Notes: generated by a model from the letters alone, not told the origin. A stretch of 55,594 nucleotides of DNA from CAMFKD01 sp964436955 (GCA_964436955.1 CAYTFC010000008.1:1-55594); one strand, 5' to 3'. Shown: positions 9,344 to 18,764, counted from the stretch's first letter. Program-made: numbers and translations.

Positions 9344-11359
9344 ATGGGTTTTTCTTCATTACCAGAATGGGATAACTCTAAATGGGATAACTGGTTAGAT
9401 AATAATAATAAAGGAATTTCTGAACCTGAGAGTTCTCCAGATACACATCCTTCTACCGATCTCTTTATCCAGTCTATCCTCAACTTGCCGGATGTGGATA
9501 CTCCCCCAAACCTTCCTCATGTAACGCAAATTTCGGACTATTGCACAGATTCGCCTGGTACAGGAGAAGCCGTTAGCGATGTAGCTATGCTTTTTTTTTC
9601 CAACAATATAGTTAATGAATTGTTACTTGATAAAAGTAGTAACGAAACTAATCACGAAATATCTGCCTTCGGCGACCTGACCAGAGAAGCTGAAATTTCT
9701 GCACTTGCTCAACCTTTTACCGATCTCTTTATCCAGTCTCTTCTCAACTCCCCGGATGTGGATATTCCTTTAAACCTTCCTCATATAACGCAAATTTCGG
9801 ACAATGGCACAGATTCGTCCGATACAGGAGGAGCCGTTAGCGATTTGGCAATGATTCATTTTTCCAACAATATGTTTATTGAATTGATACGTGAAAATAA
9901 TAATAACGAAAGTGATAGTAGAGTAACTACTTTATGCAAATCAATTGACTTTTCGTTTCTAGACGAAGTCGATGAGCCTTTACTGCATACCGCCATAAAG
10001 AACGAAAATACCCCCCAAATCCATCAAGCCTGTAAATATGCCGCTGATAATCATCTATTAGACGCCACGGACAGTACTGGAAACACGGCTTTACATTGGG
10101 TGGCGAGTTCTGACAATGTTGAATTATGTAAAAAACTGTTAGAGGCTGGAGCAAAAATCAATGTACAGAATGACGCAGGGGATACTCCGCTCTTGGTCGC
10201 CCTAACCACAAAGAAGTATGAAATGGCTGCACTTCTGTTAGATTATGCAGCCAGTCCTACTCTGTTGGCTAACGACGAGATCAGCCCTCTCATGCTTGCA
10301 TTAGAAGATCCTCATATAGATAAAAGTTTGTTTGACAAGTTGGAAGCAGCAGATAAAGGGTTTTCTCCGGAAATCATGAATCGCAAACTACTGGCCCATC
10401 GGTTTGGATTGAGAGGAAATTCAAAAATCGACAACGCTCGGTTTCGTCTAGAAGCTTTCGTTCCTGCAAGCGCAGTAAAAGCCCTCTCATTTAATGTAAA
10501 AAAGTATTATGAAATACTAAAATCCAATCTTACAACGAATTATGCGGAAGCCTTTCCTACATTATCGTCCAACACATTAGAAAAAATCCAAGTACTGAAA
10601 TCCCACGAACTCACCCAAATTTTGGATCATACAGCCAATGCCATTGCATTGAGTAGTAAATTATCAGTTTCGGAGCATTTAGAAAATTTCAAAAATGGTC
10701 TACCAGTAGGAATTACTACGGCTTGGCCGGGGCATTGTGTGACTCTAGCACTGTATGATAACCGTCTAGGGCGTGGCAATAGAGGGGAGGGGGCTGGGTC
10801 TACGCCTGGGGTTCATATCCACTCTATTGGACAACTAGACAACCTTACTAAGGCTTTGGAAGCAAGTGACCCATCCAAACTTACCGAGAATTATTTCTCA
10901 ACGGGTATAGCACAGGATCTTGAACTATTTAACGACGTCTATCTTTCCCAACAATTCCAAAAAGTGGGAAACTGTGCTGTCGCTAACACCAATAGTATGG
11001 AACTTGGACTGCTTTACTTACAGCTGAGGCCACTCGTCGGCCATGAAGCCGCTGAAGAGCTAGCGAGAGCGATAAAAAAGGGACGTACCAAAGATACCAG
11101 GATAGGATCCGTCGAAGAATATTTGAATTTCCATAGATATCCTCGCACCTACCCTCCAGACTTAGAATTGATCACCCAACTTTACAATAAAAATTCTTCT
11201 GATGTAGATACGGATCGATCCGTTCGCATCCTTATTGAAAAATGGGCCGAAGACGTTGATGTAAAGCTAGGCGTCACTTTTGTTGGTAGAAAAAGAAAAA
11301 AAGAATCGGAAAATCCGCCAGAAGAGACTCCCTTAAAGAAGATAAGAAAATTAGAATGA
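9344..11359 (+). CDS. ankyrin-repeat protein with a C-terminal peptidase-like signature (candidate effector)
   Basis: 671 residues, no signal peptide. Residues about 36-205 hold two tandem copies of an ~88-residue unit (both start TDLFIQS and contain PDVD, HxTQISD and AVSDxAM), with no family I recognise. Residues about 225-345 form ankyrin repeats (LLHTAIKNENTPQIHQACK, DSTGNTALHWVASSDNVELC, NDAGDTPLLVALTTKKYEMA). The C-terminal part has GHC with H464, then GRGNRGEG with N479, and QKVGNC with Q539 and C544. This His-Asn-Cys order with a Gln five residues before the Cys suggests a circularly permuted papain-like or clan-CE-like cysteine peptidase. The end is a basic, NLS-like stretch (GRKRKKE, PLKKIRKLE). 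A host-directed effector is plausible by inference; the catalytic assignment is unproven. Confidence 0.8.
   Translation: MGFSSLPEWDNSKWDNWLDNNNKGISEPESSPDTHPSTDLFIQSILNLPDVDTPPNLPHVTQISDYCTDSPGTGEAVSDVAMLFFSNNIVNELLLDKSSNETNHEISAFGDLTREAEISALAQPFTDLFIQSLLNSPDVDIPLNLPHITQISDNGTDSSDTGGAVSDLAMIHFSNNMFIELIRENNNNESDSRVTTLCKSIDFSFLDEVDEPLLHTAIKNENTPQIHQACKYAADNHLLDATDSTGNTALHWVASSDNVELCKKLLEAGAKINVQNDAGDTPLLVALTTKKYEMAALLLDYAASPTLLANDEISPLMLALEDPHIDKSLFDKLEAADKGFSPEIMNRKLLAHRFGLRGNSKIDNARFRLEAFVPASAVKALSFNVKKYYEILKSNLTTNYAEAFPTLSSNTLEKIQVLKSHELTQILDHTANAIALSSKLSVSEHLENFKNGLPVGITTAWPGHCVTLALYDNRLGRGNRGEGAGSTPGVHIHSIGQLDNLTKALEASDPSKLTENYFSTGIAQDLELFNDVYLSQQFQKVGNCAVANTNSMELGLLYLQLRPLVGHEAAEELARAIKKGRTKDTRIGSVEEYLNFHRYPRTYPPDLELITQLYNKNSSDVDTDRSVRILIEKWAEDVDVKLGVTFVGRKRKKESENPPEETPLKKIRKLE
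9451..9960 (+). repeat. in-gene tandem duplication (264-bp period)
   Basis: The two units begin at 9451 and 9715. They remain clearly similar for about 230 bp and then drift in an Asn/Asp-rich linker. The duplication is in frame and encodes the N-terminal repeat of the ankyrin protein. Confidence 0.85.
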
Positions 11360-11403
11360 CATGTTGTAAACATAAAACTTGAACAAGAGGAACTTCCGGC
11401 ACC

Positions 11404-12828
11404 TCACTTTGCTTTGACGACAGGTCCTTGCACAGTGTCTTCTATCACAAAGCCGCTGTTGGTGATGAAATCACGCAGCTCATCGGCCTTTGCCCAATTC
11501 TTGGACGCGCGCGCCTCGCCGCGCTGGCGTAAGGCTTCTAAAATCTCTGTTGGAACGGGTTGTTCTCCCGCGTGAAGGTCCAAAACGCCTAAAATGATAT
11601 TGAAGCGTTCCATCGTGTCTAAAACGCTTTGGGCGTCTGCTTCAGAAAGGCCATTTTGATCGGCTAATGCGTTGATTTCTCTTAGCATGTCAAAGACTGC
11701 TGCTAAGCCTGCGGAAATATTTAAATCATCGCCCAATGCTGCGCCAAAATCTGTCAAAGCTTGCTTTAGAATGGCGTCGCTCCGTCCGGCTGACTCTGAG
11801 CCCTTTATGCCGTGCATGCGTTGAATGAAGGCGTTTAGTCTCTGCAGAGATCCTTTAGCAGCTTCCAGTCCCTGCATTGTGAAATTGAGTTTTGTTTTAT
11901 AGTGGGTCTGCATCAGCAGATAACGCACCTGCATGCCGGTAAAACCACGTTCGAGCAGGTCTCTGAGTGTGTGGAAATTACCCAAACTCTTAGACATCTT
12001 CTTGTTATCCACAACAAGATGCTCAGCATGCAGCCACATCTTTACAAAAGGCTTTCCAGAACATGCTTCCGATTGTGCGATCTCATTTTCGTGATGAGGA
12101 AACATATTGTCTACCCCACCGCAATGGATATCTAGTGTGTCCCCCAATAGCTCCATCGCCATGACAGAACACTCTAGATGCCAACCGGGTCGCCCTTTTC
12201 CCCATGGACTTTCCCAATAGATCTGACCATCGCGCTCGGCATCATAGCCTTTCCACAACACGAAATCGGAAACGTTGTCCTTGTCATATTCGTCGGCAGA
12301 AACGCGTTCGGAGGCTCCAACTTGTAGTTCATCCAGCTTTAAATGAGATAAACAACCGTAATGCGGAAACTTACTGATCGCAAAATACACGCTGCCATCA
12401 CGTCCCTCGTACGCCACGCCTTTTTCGATGAGCTTATGAATCATCTGGATCATTTGAGGAATGTACGCAGTGGCTTCAGGGTATTTATCGGCGGGTTCAA
12501 TGTTGAGTTTGTTGAGATCTTCAAAAAAGGCTACTTCAAAAGCTTTGGTATACTCCTTAAGTGATACTCCTTTTTTAATAGCTCCTTTGATGGTCTTGTC
12601 ATCAACATCAGTGATATTCATCACTTGTGTCACGCTATACCCAAAAAACTTCAACGTACGCTTAAGAATATCTTCAAAGACATACGTGCGAAAATTACCG
12701 ATATGCGCATAGTCATACACAGTTGGACCGCAGGTATACATGCTAATACAACCCGCCTTCATGGGCGCGACGGCCTCTTTGCTGCGAGTGAGTGTGTTAA
12801 ATAGCTTCAGTGCGGTCTCAGAAGTCAT
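11404..12828 (-). CDS. cysS: cysteinyl-tRNA synthetase
   Basis: Class I synthetase charging tRNA-Cys, 474 residues from the ATG at 12828. The zinc-binding and HIGH region reads CGPTVYDYAHIGNFRTYVFED. The second zinc part is WHLECSVMAME and HCGGVDNMFPHHENEIAQSE, and the KMSKS loop is KKMSKSLGN. The C-terminal DALR-like and anticodon-binding regions follow (RASKNWAKADELRDFI). A frame extends 30 nt upstream, but ATG 12828 has GAGG about 8 nt before it and gives the standard N-terminus. A small inverted-repeat element (12862-12952) ends 34 nt ahead of the start codon. Confidence 0.96.
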   Translation of the reverse strand: MTSETALKLFNTLTRSKEAVAPMKAGCISMYTCGPTVYDYAHIGNFRTYVFEDILKRTLKFFGYSVTQVMNITDVDDKTIKGAIKKGVSLKEYTKAFEVAFFEDLNKLNIEPADKYPEATAYIPQMIQMIHKLIEKGVAYEGRDGSVYFAISKFPHYGCLSHLKLDELQVGASERVSADEYDKDNVSDFVLWKGYDAERDGQIYWESPWGKGRPGWHLECSVMAMELLGDTLDIHCGGVDNMFPHHENEIAQSEACSGKPFVKMWLHAEHLVVDNKKMSKSLGNFHTLRDLLERGFTGMQVRYLLMQTHYKTKLNFTMQGLEAAKGSLQRLNAFIQRMHGIKGSESAGRSDAILKQALTDFGAALGDDLNISAGLAAVFDMLREINALADQNGLSEADAQSVLDTMERFNIILGVLDLHAGEQPVPTEILEALRQRGEARASKNWAKADELRDFITNSGFVIEDTVQGPVVKAK

Positions 12829-12861
12829 TGCATCCTCAAAAAAACAATTAAAGGCCACTGT

Positions 12862-12952
12862 CCAATGTCATCAAAATCAAGTAAAAATTTGTTAATACCG
12901 CTTCAGCGAAGCGACGCTACAGCGTGAACAGAACATGTTTTGACGACATTGG
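12862..12952 (-). mobile_element. 91-bp MITE-like element with 15-bp terminal inverted repeats (copy 1)
   Basis: The ends are CCAATGTCATCAAAA (12862-12876) and TTTTGACGACATTGG (12938-12952), which match as inverted repeats at 14 of 15 positions. The inside holds a CGCTTCagCGAAGCG-type palindrome and GCTACAGCGTGAAC. The second full copy is at 44774-44902, also just upstream of a minus-strand gene start. No transposase is present. Confidence 0.8.
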
Positions 12953-12987
12953 GCCACAGCCTAAGACAATCCTTGCATTCTCTGCAA

Positions 12988-15720
12988 TTATTTAGGTGTT
13001 AACTGGTCCTTCAGCTCCCGATAATTGATTTTTCCAGATCCCATGATTGGAATAGTGGCGATTTGACGCACTTCCGATACCTTCACAAGATTGCTAAAAC
13101 CAGCCTCTCTTAGAGAGCTATTGATTTCATCAATGTCCGTAGAGAAGCGGGAAAATAGACAGACGCGAGGCTTATCTCCATCGCGCTCTTCAGCCACTAT
13201 AGCTAGTGTAGGGCTATCTTCACATGTTGGGCGCCCCTTCTTCAGCGCTATCGTCAATAGAGCATCTTCTAAAGCTGCAAGACTGACCATTTCTCCGCCA
13301 ATCTTGATGAATCGTTTGAGACGCCCAACAAGTGTTAATGAGCCATGTTCATCAAGAAAGCCGAGGTCACCAGTGGAATACCATGACTTCCCCGCCACTG
13401 TAACAAAGGGGGATGCCAGACCAGGGTTAAGATAACCTTTGAATAAGTTCGGTCCACGCGTCAGTACAAGCCCTTGCTCGCCTTGTGGTTTTGGCTCTAA
13501 CGTATCGGGATGAACGATACATATTTCCACGCCTGGAATTGCCTTACCAACTCCAACACTCCCTTGTCCAGGGTGATGCATTGTAACGACTGGACTACAT
13601 TCGGTGACACCATAGCCCTCCAACAGTCGATCTTGTAATCCAAATTTAGCCGCTGCTTGGATGAGTTCTGGAGGTGCCTTTTCGGCTCCATAGACAAGAT
13701 AGCGCACACTTTCCAGATCGCTCGGCTGCGCAGTTCTTAGCAACCCCTTTAAAAATGTGGGTACAGCCACAACGATTGATGCGCGCCACATTCCGCAAGC
13801 ACGTGCCAGCTGCCTTCCATTAGTAGGATCGGGTGAAAAGGCTGTTTTTAGGCCTGATAGAATGCCTATCAGAGAACAGACTGTAAAACCAAATGAATGG
13901 AACGGTGGTAGAACACCTAAGAGGATATCGTCGCTAGGAACATTAAGAATTTCCAAAGTGCTCCTTTGGTTGCTCAAAATATTCTTATGTGACAATGGAA
14001 CTCCCTTGGGTAAAGCTTCACTACCACTAGTGAACAGCATAACTGCTTCGCCATCTTCACTTGCCTTGTCTAGTCCAAAGGTCTTTAGGATCGTTGATGT
14101 ACTCTGCTTGGATCTCCAAAGAGCCTTAAGTTTGGCGGTTAGCGTAAACTTACTTTTGAGATCTTCAAGGAGGAGGAGTTTATCCTCAACGAGGTCTAAA
14201 TCGATATTTTCCATGCGATCCACAAATGACCACGCACTTAAAATATGTTTAACACCGGATAGCGACACAACCGAATCTAAGTGCCTTGGACCGACTGTCC
14301 AATTGACCATAAGTGGGACCTTACCGGCCATCTGACACGCCAAAATACATACTGTGGCAGCCACGCTAGCTGGCAGCATGATTCCTATATACTTGCCGTC
14401 AAGGGTGCGTAGGTAGTCAGCTAGGAGTAGCACACGCAGTTTTAGCGTTTGATACGTCATCATGCCACTGCGCGGATCCGCACACGCTAGGCGATCGCCC
14501 CAGAAATTGGCATTATTAAGAAACACCTCTGGAATAATTTTTCCTGCGGCTATTCTTGCCGGAACGATTTTAGCCGAGGGAGCTATCCACTTTTCAGTGT
14601 TCGCTACAAACTCTTCATTGTCGGACTCAAAAGTTACTTCCTTTGCGCCGATCGCTAATAAACGTTCCACAGTGGTCAATTCACTGGGCGGTACGTTCTC
14701 AACGCCGAACTGATCTTGCAGGAAGGCTAAAATATCTGCGGCATCTAGGGAGTCTAATCCGAGGTCAGCGGAAAGACTCAAATTCGGGTTAATCTCTGAC
14801 ACATCACGCTCGCTTAATTTTGCGATCATTTTGTAAACTTTATCACGCACAACTTCTGGTATGCGTGCCATATCGATCTCTTTCTGAGGTTTGTGCAAAT
14901 CTTCCACTGTTGGTAATTCTTTGCGCCACATGCTGTGCGAAATCAGGGTAAGGGATTCGCCAGGTAACTTATCCTTTGCTAAAACAGGATCTAAACCATC
15001 AGGCGTATTGTACCAATGCTCTAGGTATTTGTTGAATTCTAGCTTGGACGCATCCCAAGGAAAATCCTTTGGCGCAGGAATATACTCGATTGTGACATCT
15101 CGACGCGGAGTGAAGAAAAGCAGGTTCTTAAAGATAGTTTTGATACCACGCCAGACAGTAGGGAACATGTCTGGAACGCGCCCTGCTGTTAGGGCTGAGG
15201 AAAATGTGCTACCATAAAGTCCTTTTACGCGGACAAGGACCACGTTGGTCTCAGGTGCGCGTTGAATGATGCTGTGAACTCCCGAGGATCCGCCAATCAT
15301 TTCATAATTGGAGCGTTTCACTTTTCCTGCGGGATAAATAAGGAAGTTTTCTCCACTTTTAACGCCGTCAATAACGGCATCGAGTGCTCTTTCACTCTTT
15401 TTTCGTTTCAAGCTGTTGGTGTTGGAGAAGTGGTTCGGAATAGGAATAGCATCCATAAAACGCATCAGCCAGTTTACGCCTGGGGAGTAGTACATGTACT
15501 CCACAATCAAAGGACGAATAGGAAATTTGCTGTAGACACCGATAACTACTAATGATGGATCAATGACGATTGTGGGATGATTGGGCAAAAATAGGATGCC
15601 ACCAGGTTTATTCAATGTCTCGGAATTAAGATTTTCTAAGCCTTTGTAGTGTACGCGATAGCGAAACCAAAGGGATGCTTTAACTAAATACAGGATTGCC
15701 ATAGCTAGATAGTATTTCAC
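12988..15720 (-). CDS. PlsC-type acyltransferase / acyl carrier protein / acyl-activating enzyme fusion (Aas-like)
   Basis: A 910-residue three-part lipid enzyme. Residues about 1-230 are PlsC-like with a hydrophobic N-terminus; the acyltransferase block reads NHPTIVIDP, one residue longer than the usual HX4D, and the EGTxS-type motif is changed to YPAGKVKRS. Residues about 285-375 are an acyl carrier protein domain with the phosphopantetheine serine in GLDSLDAADIL (near 325). From about 390 on is an adenylate-forming enzyme: FTSGSEALPKGVPLSH, GYGVTECSPVV, YSTGDLG and GRLKRFIKIGGE. E. coli Aas has acyltransferase and acyl-ACP synthetase but no internal ACP. The likely job is capturing free (perhaps host) fatty acids and loading them into phospholipid at the membrane. 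The GTG start at 15720 has AAAGGAG upstream. Confidence 0.88.
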   Translation of the reverse strand: MKYYLAMAILYLVKASLWFRYRVHYKGLENLNSETLNKPGGILFLPNHPTIVIDPSLVVIGVYSKFPIRPLIVEYMYYSPGVNWLMRFMDAIPIPNHFSNTNSLKRKKSERALDAVIDGVKSGENFLIYPAGKVKRSNYEMIGGSSGVHSIIQRAPETNVVLVRVKGLYGSTFSSALTAGRVPDMFPTVWRGIKTIFKNLLFFTPRRDVTIEYIPAPKDFPWDASKLEFNKYLEHWYNTPDGLDPVLAKDKLPGESLTLISHSMWRKELPTVEDLHKPQKEIDMARIPEVVRDKVYKMIAKLSERDVSEINPNLSLSADLGLDSLDAADILAFLQDQFGVENVPPSELTTVERLLAIGAKEVTFESDNEEFVANTEKWIAPSAKIVPARIAAGKIIPEVFLNNANFWGDRLACADPRSGMMTYQTLKLRVLLLADYLRTLDGKYIGIMLPASVAATVCILACQMAGKVPLMVNWTVGPRHLDSVVSLSGVKHILSAWSFVDRMENIDLDLVEDKLLLLEDLKSKFTLTAKLKALWRSKQSTSTILKTFGLDKASEDGEAVMLFTSGSEALPKGVPLSHKNILSNQRSTLEILNVPSDDILLGVLPPFHSFGFTVCSLIGILSGLKTAFSPDPTNGRQLARACGMWRASIVVAVPTFLKGLLRTAQPSDLESVRYLVYGAEKAPPELIQAAAKFGLQDRLLEGYGVTECSPVVTMHHPGQGSVGVGKAIPGVEICIVHPDTLEPKPQGEQGLVLTRGPNLFKGYLNPGLASPFVTVAGKSWYSTGDLGFLDEHGSLTLVGRLKRFIKIGGEMVSLAALEDALLTIALKKGRPTCEDSPTLAIVAEERDGDKPRVCLFSRFSTDIDEINSSLREAGFSNLVKVSEVRQIATIPIMGSGKINYRELKDQLTPK

Positions 15721-15832
15721 TTTCGCTCCTTTATTAGTAAAAATCTTAGCCTCTAATTGTCCCGCATTAGCGCAATCTTGACAAGCAGAGAAATGAGGTG
15801 GTGCTCAACGCCTCTCATGCACCAATTAGAGC

Positions 15833-15890
15833 CGCCGCTTCTACATGTTCTATTACACGGTGTAGCGCCGCTTCGCCGAAGCGGCATAAA
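15833..15890. repeat. small palindromic repeat (partial family member)
   Basis: The core palindrome CCGCTTCGCCGAAGCGG is at 15868-15884, preceded by ACACGGTGTAGCG. Its reverse complement follows the same pattern as the inside of the MITE-like copies (TTAATgCCGCTTCG...GCGCTACA-CGT). It lies ahead of the adenine deaminase gene. Confidence 0.7.
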
Positions 15891-16000
15891 CAATGATTTG
15901 GAACGCACGGTTACCTTGCCAATCTATTTTTGAAGCGTTGAAAAGAAGTAGCAATTTCGTGACGGCTTTAGGTATATTTTTCGCTTACAAAGGAGCCGTC

Positions 16001-17629
16001 GTGTCATCAATAGTGGGAAATATCATAGACATTCGTAACCGGCGCATCTACCCCGGTCGCATCACATTCGATAATGGACACATCACCGAAGTTACGGAAA
16101 CTCCGGATCAGAGACATGAAGGCTATATTCTTCCCGGCTTTATCGATGCTCACGTCCATGTAGAAAGTTCAATGTTGGCTCCATCTGAATTTGCTCGCAT
16201 GGCAGTCGTACATGGCACAGTAGCCACGGTTTCTGATCCGCACGAAATTGCTAATGTTCTTGGCATGGAAGGCGTGCGATTTATGATTCGTAATGGAAAG
16301 GAAGTGCCCTTTCACTTTGCGTTTGGAGCGCCCTCTTGCGTGCCCGCAACGTCCTTCGAAACAGCAGGGGCTATTCTTGGGCCCACAGACATCCGGGAAC
16401 TTTTAGAAGAAGATGGTCTGAAATATCTCAGCGAAATGATGAACTTTCCTGGTGTGCTTCACAATCAACCCGATGTACTAGAGAAGATTGCTATCGCAAA
16501 GTCATTAGGACGTCCGGTGGATGGCCACGCTCCGGGCTTAATGGGTGAGGATGCACGCCATTACATACAGGCGGGTATAACAACCGATCACGAGTGCTTC
16601 TCTTTGGAAGAAGCAATCGGGAAACTTCAGCTCGGCATGAAAATTCTCATTAGAGAAGGCTCCGCTGCCAAAAATTTTGAAGCATTGCACTCTATTCTAA
16701 GCGTTCATCACGATCGAGTAATGCTATGCAGTGATGATAAACACCCCCATGAACTAGTCAGGGGCCATATCAACGAACTTGTGCGAAGGGCTGTAATCGA
16801 GAAGGGCCATGACCTATTTAATGTGCTCCAAGCGGCTTGCCTCAATCCCATCGACCACTATGATCTAGATGTGGGTAGTCTAAGATTAGGCGACAGCGCT
16901 GACTTTATCATTTTGGAAGATTTGCATGACTTTAAAGCACGCCAAACCTACATTCTGGGTCAACTTGTGGCTTCATATGGCAAATCGTTGATTCCCAGGG
17001 TCCCTGTAGCTACGATCAATCAATTTCATACAGATCTTAAAAAGCCTGAAGACTTTATAGTGAGACCTCAAGGACCTAATCTAAGGGTAATTGAAGTGTT
17101 AGATGGTCAGTTGGTCACGGTTGAAGGCCTAGCTATACCTCGCATAGAAGACAACAACATTGTCTCTGACACCTCTACAGATGTCCTTAAGCTGGTTGTC
17201 GTCAATCGATACAAAAATGCGCCAATTGCTGTGGGTTTCGTAAGGAATGTAGGTCTTAAAAAAGGCGCACTAGCATCCAGCATCTCCCATGACTCTCACA
17301 ATATTGTGGCAGTAGGATGTAGTGATGCAGAAATCTGCCAAGCGGTCAACGCGATTATCGAACATCAAGGCGGGATATCTGTAGCATCTGATGGAAAAAC
17401 AGAAGTACTCGAACTTCCGTTGGCAGGCATTATGAGTCCCGATGATGGCTGGTCAGTTGCTAAGCGCTACGAGTCTATCGATCAACATGCTAAAGAACTC
17501 GGAACTTTACTTCATGCACCTTTCATGAGCCTTTCATTTTTAGCTTTGCTGGTGATTCCATCCCTAAAACTAGGCGATCGAGGGCTATTTGACGTAAACC
17601 AATTTACGTTTACACCTTTGACATTTTAA
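16001..17629 (+). CDS. ade: adenine deaminase
   Basis: An amidohydrolase of 542 residues that converts adenine to hypoxanthine in purine salvage. The metal-binding HVHVESS motif in FIDAHVHVESSMLAPSEF and the downstream VSDPHEIANVLG, GHAPGL, TTDHECFS and CSDDKHPHEL blocks are diagnostic of AdeC/Ade. The C-terminal adenine-deaminase domain (VVVNRYKNAPIAVGFV, GIMSPDDGWSVA) is present. The frame is open from 15893, but GTG 16001 has AAAGGAG at 15989-15995 with good spacing and starts right before the conserved GNIIDIRNRRIYPGRI, so I place the start there. The downstream gene follows after 16 nt. Confidence 0.93.
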   Translation: MSSIVGNIIDIRNRRIYPGRITFDNGHITEVTETPDQRHEGYILPGFIDAHVHVESSMLAPSEFARMAVVHGTVATVSDPHEIANVLGMEGVRFMIRNGKEVPFHFAFGAPSCVPATSFETAGAILGPTDIRELLEEDGLKYLSEMMNFPGVLHNQPDVLEKIAIAKSLGRPVDGHAPGLMGEDARHYIQAGITTDHECFSLEEAIGKLQLGMKILIREGSAAKNFEALHSILSVHHDRVMLCSDDKHPHELVRGHINELVRRAVIEKGHDLFNVLQAACLNPIDHYDLDVGSLRLGDSADFIILEDLHDFKARQTYILGQLVASYGKSLIPRVPVATINQFHTDLKKPEDFIVRPQGPNLRVIEVLDGQLVTVEGLAIPRIEDNNIVSDTSTDVLKLVVVNRYKNAPIAVGFVRNVGLKKGALASSISHDSHNIVAVGCSDAEICQAVNAIIEHQGGISVASDGKTEVLELPLAGIMSPDDGWSVAKRYESIDQHAKELGTLLHAPFMSLSFLALLVIPSLKLGDRGLFDVNQFTFTPLTF

Positions 17630-17645
17630 ACCATAGGCACCCACT

Positions 17646-18518
17646 ATGAACAAACGATCTCTGCTTTTCGCATCCATCATTCTTCTAGTGATAGCGGCAG
17701 TCCCATTTGTCGACTTCTCAAAGGGAGCACAACAGCCGACTTGTACCGTCGATAACTTTGATAGTGCTGTGAAACAAGCCGTGGGACTTGTCAACAGACA
17801 TCACTACTTTCAACTATGGCGTAACGAAATGCATGCCGCCGACTGGGATCCTATTCCATACATCCAGCAAAAAATACCTGAGGATGGCACATGCCATGGA
17901 CAAATGTTTGCCATTCAAAAGGCGATCTATAAAAATCCGACTCGCCCCCCCGCCGAGGCTATAGAGCAAGCTGATCCCCAAGATGTCGTCACATTTGACG
18001 TGATGCGCTTGGCGTACACGGAGTTGTTTAGTTGGATCGTCGCCCTAGAGTTTAACGACGGCGAAGGATTACCTTCAGGTATAAATCGAGCTATGCTACG
18101 AGAAGACTTCAACAAAAATATGGAAGAAGTTTTGGGCCTTGCTCATCTTGTCAAGCCCATCAACCAACGCTTCGATCTGGATCGCGAGTTCGAGGAAATG
18201 GTCACCTACCTCACCGCCGAACTCACATCTCTTACAGCTCCTGATGATATCATGACATCCTATGTAAATGTATTAGGGGGAAGTGGAACCACGGGAAGCA
18301 AACAAGTTGTGGGGTCCATGCTAATGGTCGCTTCAAGCCCAAATTTTGTTCTGTTTGATACCTACGCACCAGGATATGTGACCCCCGGAGCCCCCCCAAA
18401 GGACCTGGAAGCTCTGGTAAGGCATGTATTGACATACATTAAGAAGACGTACTTTGCCGATCCTACTTTAGCTGGACAAGGTTATTTGCAGTTGCAAGTG
18501 TACCACAAAATAAAGTGA
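17646..18518 (+). CDS. secreted or membrane-anchored protein of unknown function
   Basis: 290 residues. The N-terminus is a signal peptide or anchor (MNKRSLLFASIILLVIAAVPFVDF), so the rest is predicted outside the cytoplasm. I do not recognise the family. A GTCHGQMFAIQKAI segment near residue 83 looks like the start of a cysteine-peptidase core (Cys at the head of a helix), and a later SPNFVLFDTYAPG segment resembles the FD-P-G strand of C58-type peptidases. However, the matching His is not evident, so this is only a hint. There is no clear Shine-Dalgarno. It may be co-transcribed with ade (16-nt gap). Repeat copy B follows about 100 nt later. Confidence 0.65.
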   Translation: MNKRSLLFASIILLVIAAVPFVDFSKGAQQPTCTVDNFDSAVKQAVGLVNRHHYFQLWRNEMHAADWDPIPYIQQKIPEDGTCHGQMFAIQKAIYKNPTRPPAEAIEQADPQDVVTFDVMRLAYTELFSWIVALEFNDGEGLPSGINRAMLREDFNKNMEEVLGLAHLVKPINQRFDLDREFEEMVTYLTAELTSLTAPDDIMTSYVNVLGGSGTTGSKQVVGSMLMVASSPNFVLFDTYAPGYVTPGAPPKDLEALVRHVLTYIKKTYFADPTLAGQGYLQLQVYHKIK

Positions 18519-18615
18519 GCCCGACCGAGGAAACTACAGAAACTTTTTTAAGCTTTTTTAAGCTAATTCTGACTTTTTTGAAGTCTATTGGGCTAACTTT
18601 TCCCAGTTTGGAGAC

Positions 18616-18764
18616 AAGCCTAGCGACGCTGTAGTTATGGTGGCGGTGCCTGTCCTCAGGCTCCGAAATTTGAAGTCGATTGGGCAAACCTTTAGTAAGT
18701 AACTTTTAGATTTCGCGGTCTGGGGACAGACCGCGCCACCCCATTAGAGACGTCGCCAAGCCTT
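18616..18764 (-). repeat. 149-bp dispersed repeat, copy B (inverted relative to copy A)
   Basis: The reverse complement of this stretch aligns along its whole 149 bp with 92-240. The CGCGGTCTG/CAGACCGCG hairpin is perfect in both, while the second hairpin has changed bases here (CCTGTCCTCAGG). It lies between two genes' 3' ends (17646-18518 plus, 18903-30503 minus). The rest of the 384-bp gap has short TTTTTTAAG direct repeats near 18544-18563 and nothing else I can name. Confidence 0.8.

Noticed and set aside
13757..14335. Plus-strand frame of 192 codons opposite the Aas-like gene
   Set aside because: It is antisense to well-conserved adenylate-forming enzyme motifs and has no recognisable content.
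15893..16000. Upstream extension of adenine deaminase
   Set aside because: A clear AAAGGAG and GTG at 16001 give the family N-terminus; the extension starts within a repeat.
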